NCBI GenBank assembly: GCA_030017395.1
Contig: JASEIZ010000021.1
Location: 4,616-17,073, forward strand
DNA: 12,458 nt
DNA from: Desulfobacterales bacterium
Lineage (GTDB): Bacteria > Desulfobacterota > Desulfobacteria > Desulfobacterales > ETH-SRB1
Direction of reading: 5' to 3'
Positions 12,410 to 12,458 of this stretch are shown here, one piece after another (the first letter of the stretch is position 1; each line of letters begins with the position of its first letter). The notes beneath the pieces are model-generated. The model searched no databases and was not told where the DNA came from. It was given only the letters and a program-made list of their open reading frames with translations. Both the position numbers and the translations under genes were made by a program.

Positions 12410-12458
12410 TTGATGGTCTCGTAAAAAGTCTTGAAATCGTCATGCCGGACTTGATCCG
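12410..12458. repeat. Probable dispersed palindromic repeat, cut by the window edge
   Basis: The last bases read GGTCTCGTAAAAAGTC and then CGTCATGCCGGACTTGATCCG. CCGGA and TCCG(G) around CTTGA form an inverted repeat that would be completed just past the edge. From general recollection, this GTCATGCCGG...TCCGG element and the adjacent TTTTTACGAGACC element recur between genes in deltaproteobacteria and other Proteobacteria. The segment lies upstream of the kinase start at 12388, so the kinase promoter must be within it or beyond the window. Confidence 0.55.

Overview
The window is from a bacterium, most likely a Desulfobacterota (deltaproteobacterial) sulfate reducer or a relative. That is inference. 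It rests on many output-less receiver proteins, a receiver fused in front of a histidine kinase, dCache sensor kinases, two SLC13/DASS anion transporters, moderate GC and G/C-run dispersed repeats. No rRNA, tRNA, transposase or CRISPR array was seen.

Layout. At the left edge is the 3' end of an unrecognised gene (to 182), then a nested G/C-rich repeat (about 252-388). A histone-deacetylase-family gene (408-1475) and a stand-alone receiver gene (1526-1927) follow on the + strand. The receiver gene runs convergently into a sensor kinase, and both stop codons lie inside a short tandem-repeat tract (1894-1938). From 8284 down to 1916 the - strand carries seven closely spaced genes: receiver, DASS transporter with an extra N-terminal extracytoplasmic domain, receiver-kinase fusion, three receivers, and a dCache histidine kinase. 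To the right, a second - strand pair (dCache kinase 12388-10691, receiver 10660-10229) feeds toward the same run. Between them, in the opposite direction, lie a 26-codon small ORF with a textbook ribosome binding site (8586-8666) and a second DASS transporter (8679-10208). The right edge enters what looks like a dispersed palindromic repeat.

Function. There are three histidine kinases and seven receiver domains. All seven receivers keep the acidic pair, the phospho-acceptor Asp, the Thr and the Lys. None has a DNA-binding, enzymatic or HPt output domain. Together with two transporters this suggests a many-to-many phosphotransfer circuit acting by protein-protein contact, perhaps on transport of an organic or inorganic anion. 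The substrate cannot be read from the sequence.

The most telling hidden structure is a degenerate 58-bp direct repeat (8286-8343 and 10221-10278). The right copy is the 3' end of the receiver gene 10229-10660. The left copy is an orphaned duplicate of that end, sitting directly before the start codon of the receiver gene 7886-8284. Removing the intervening 1.9 kb would leave a stop codon 9 bp before the next ATG and join the two - strand blocks into one nine-gene operon. The second transporter and its small ORF therefore look like a later insertion into an older sensory operon.
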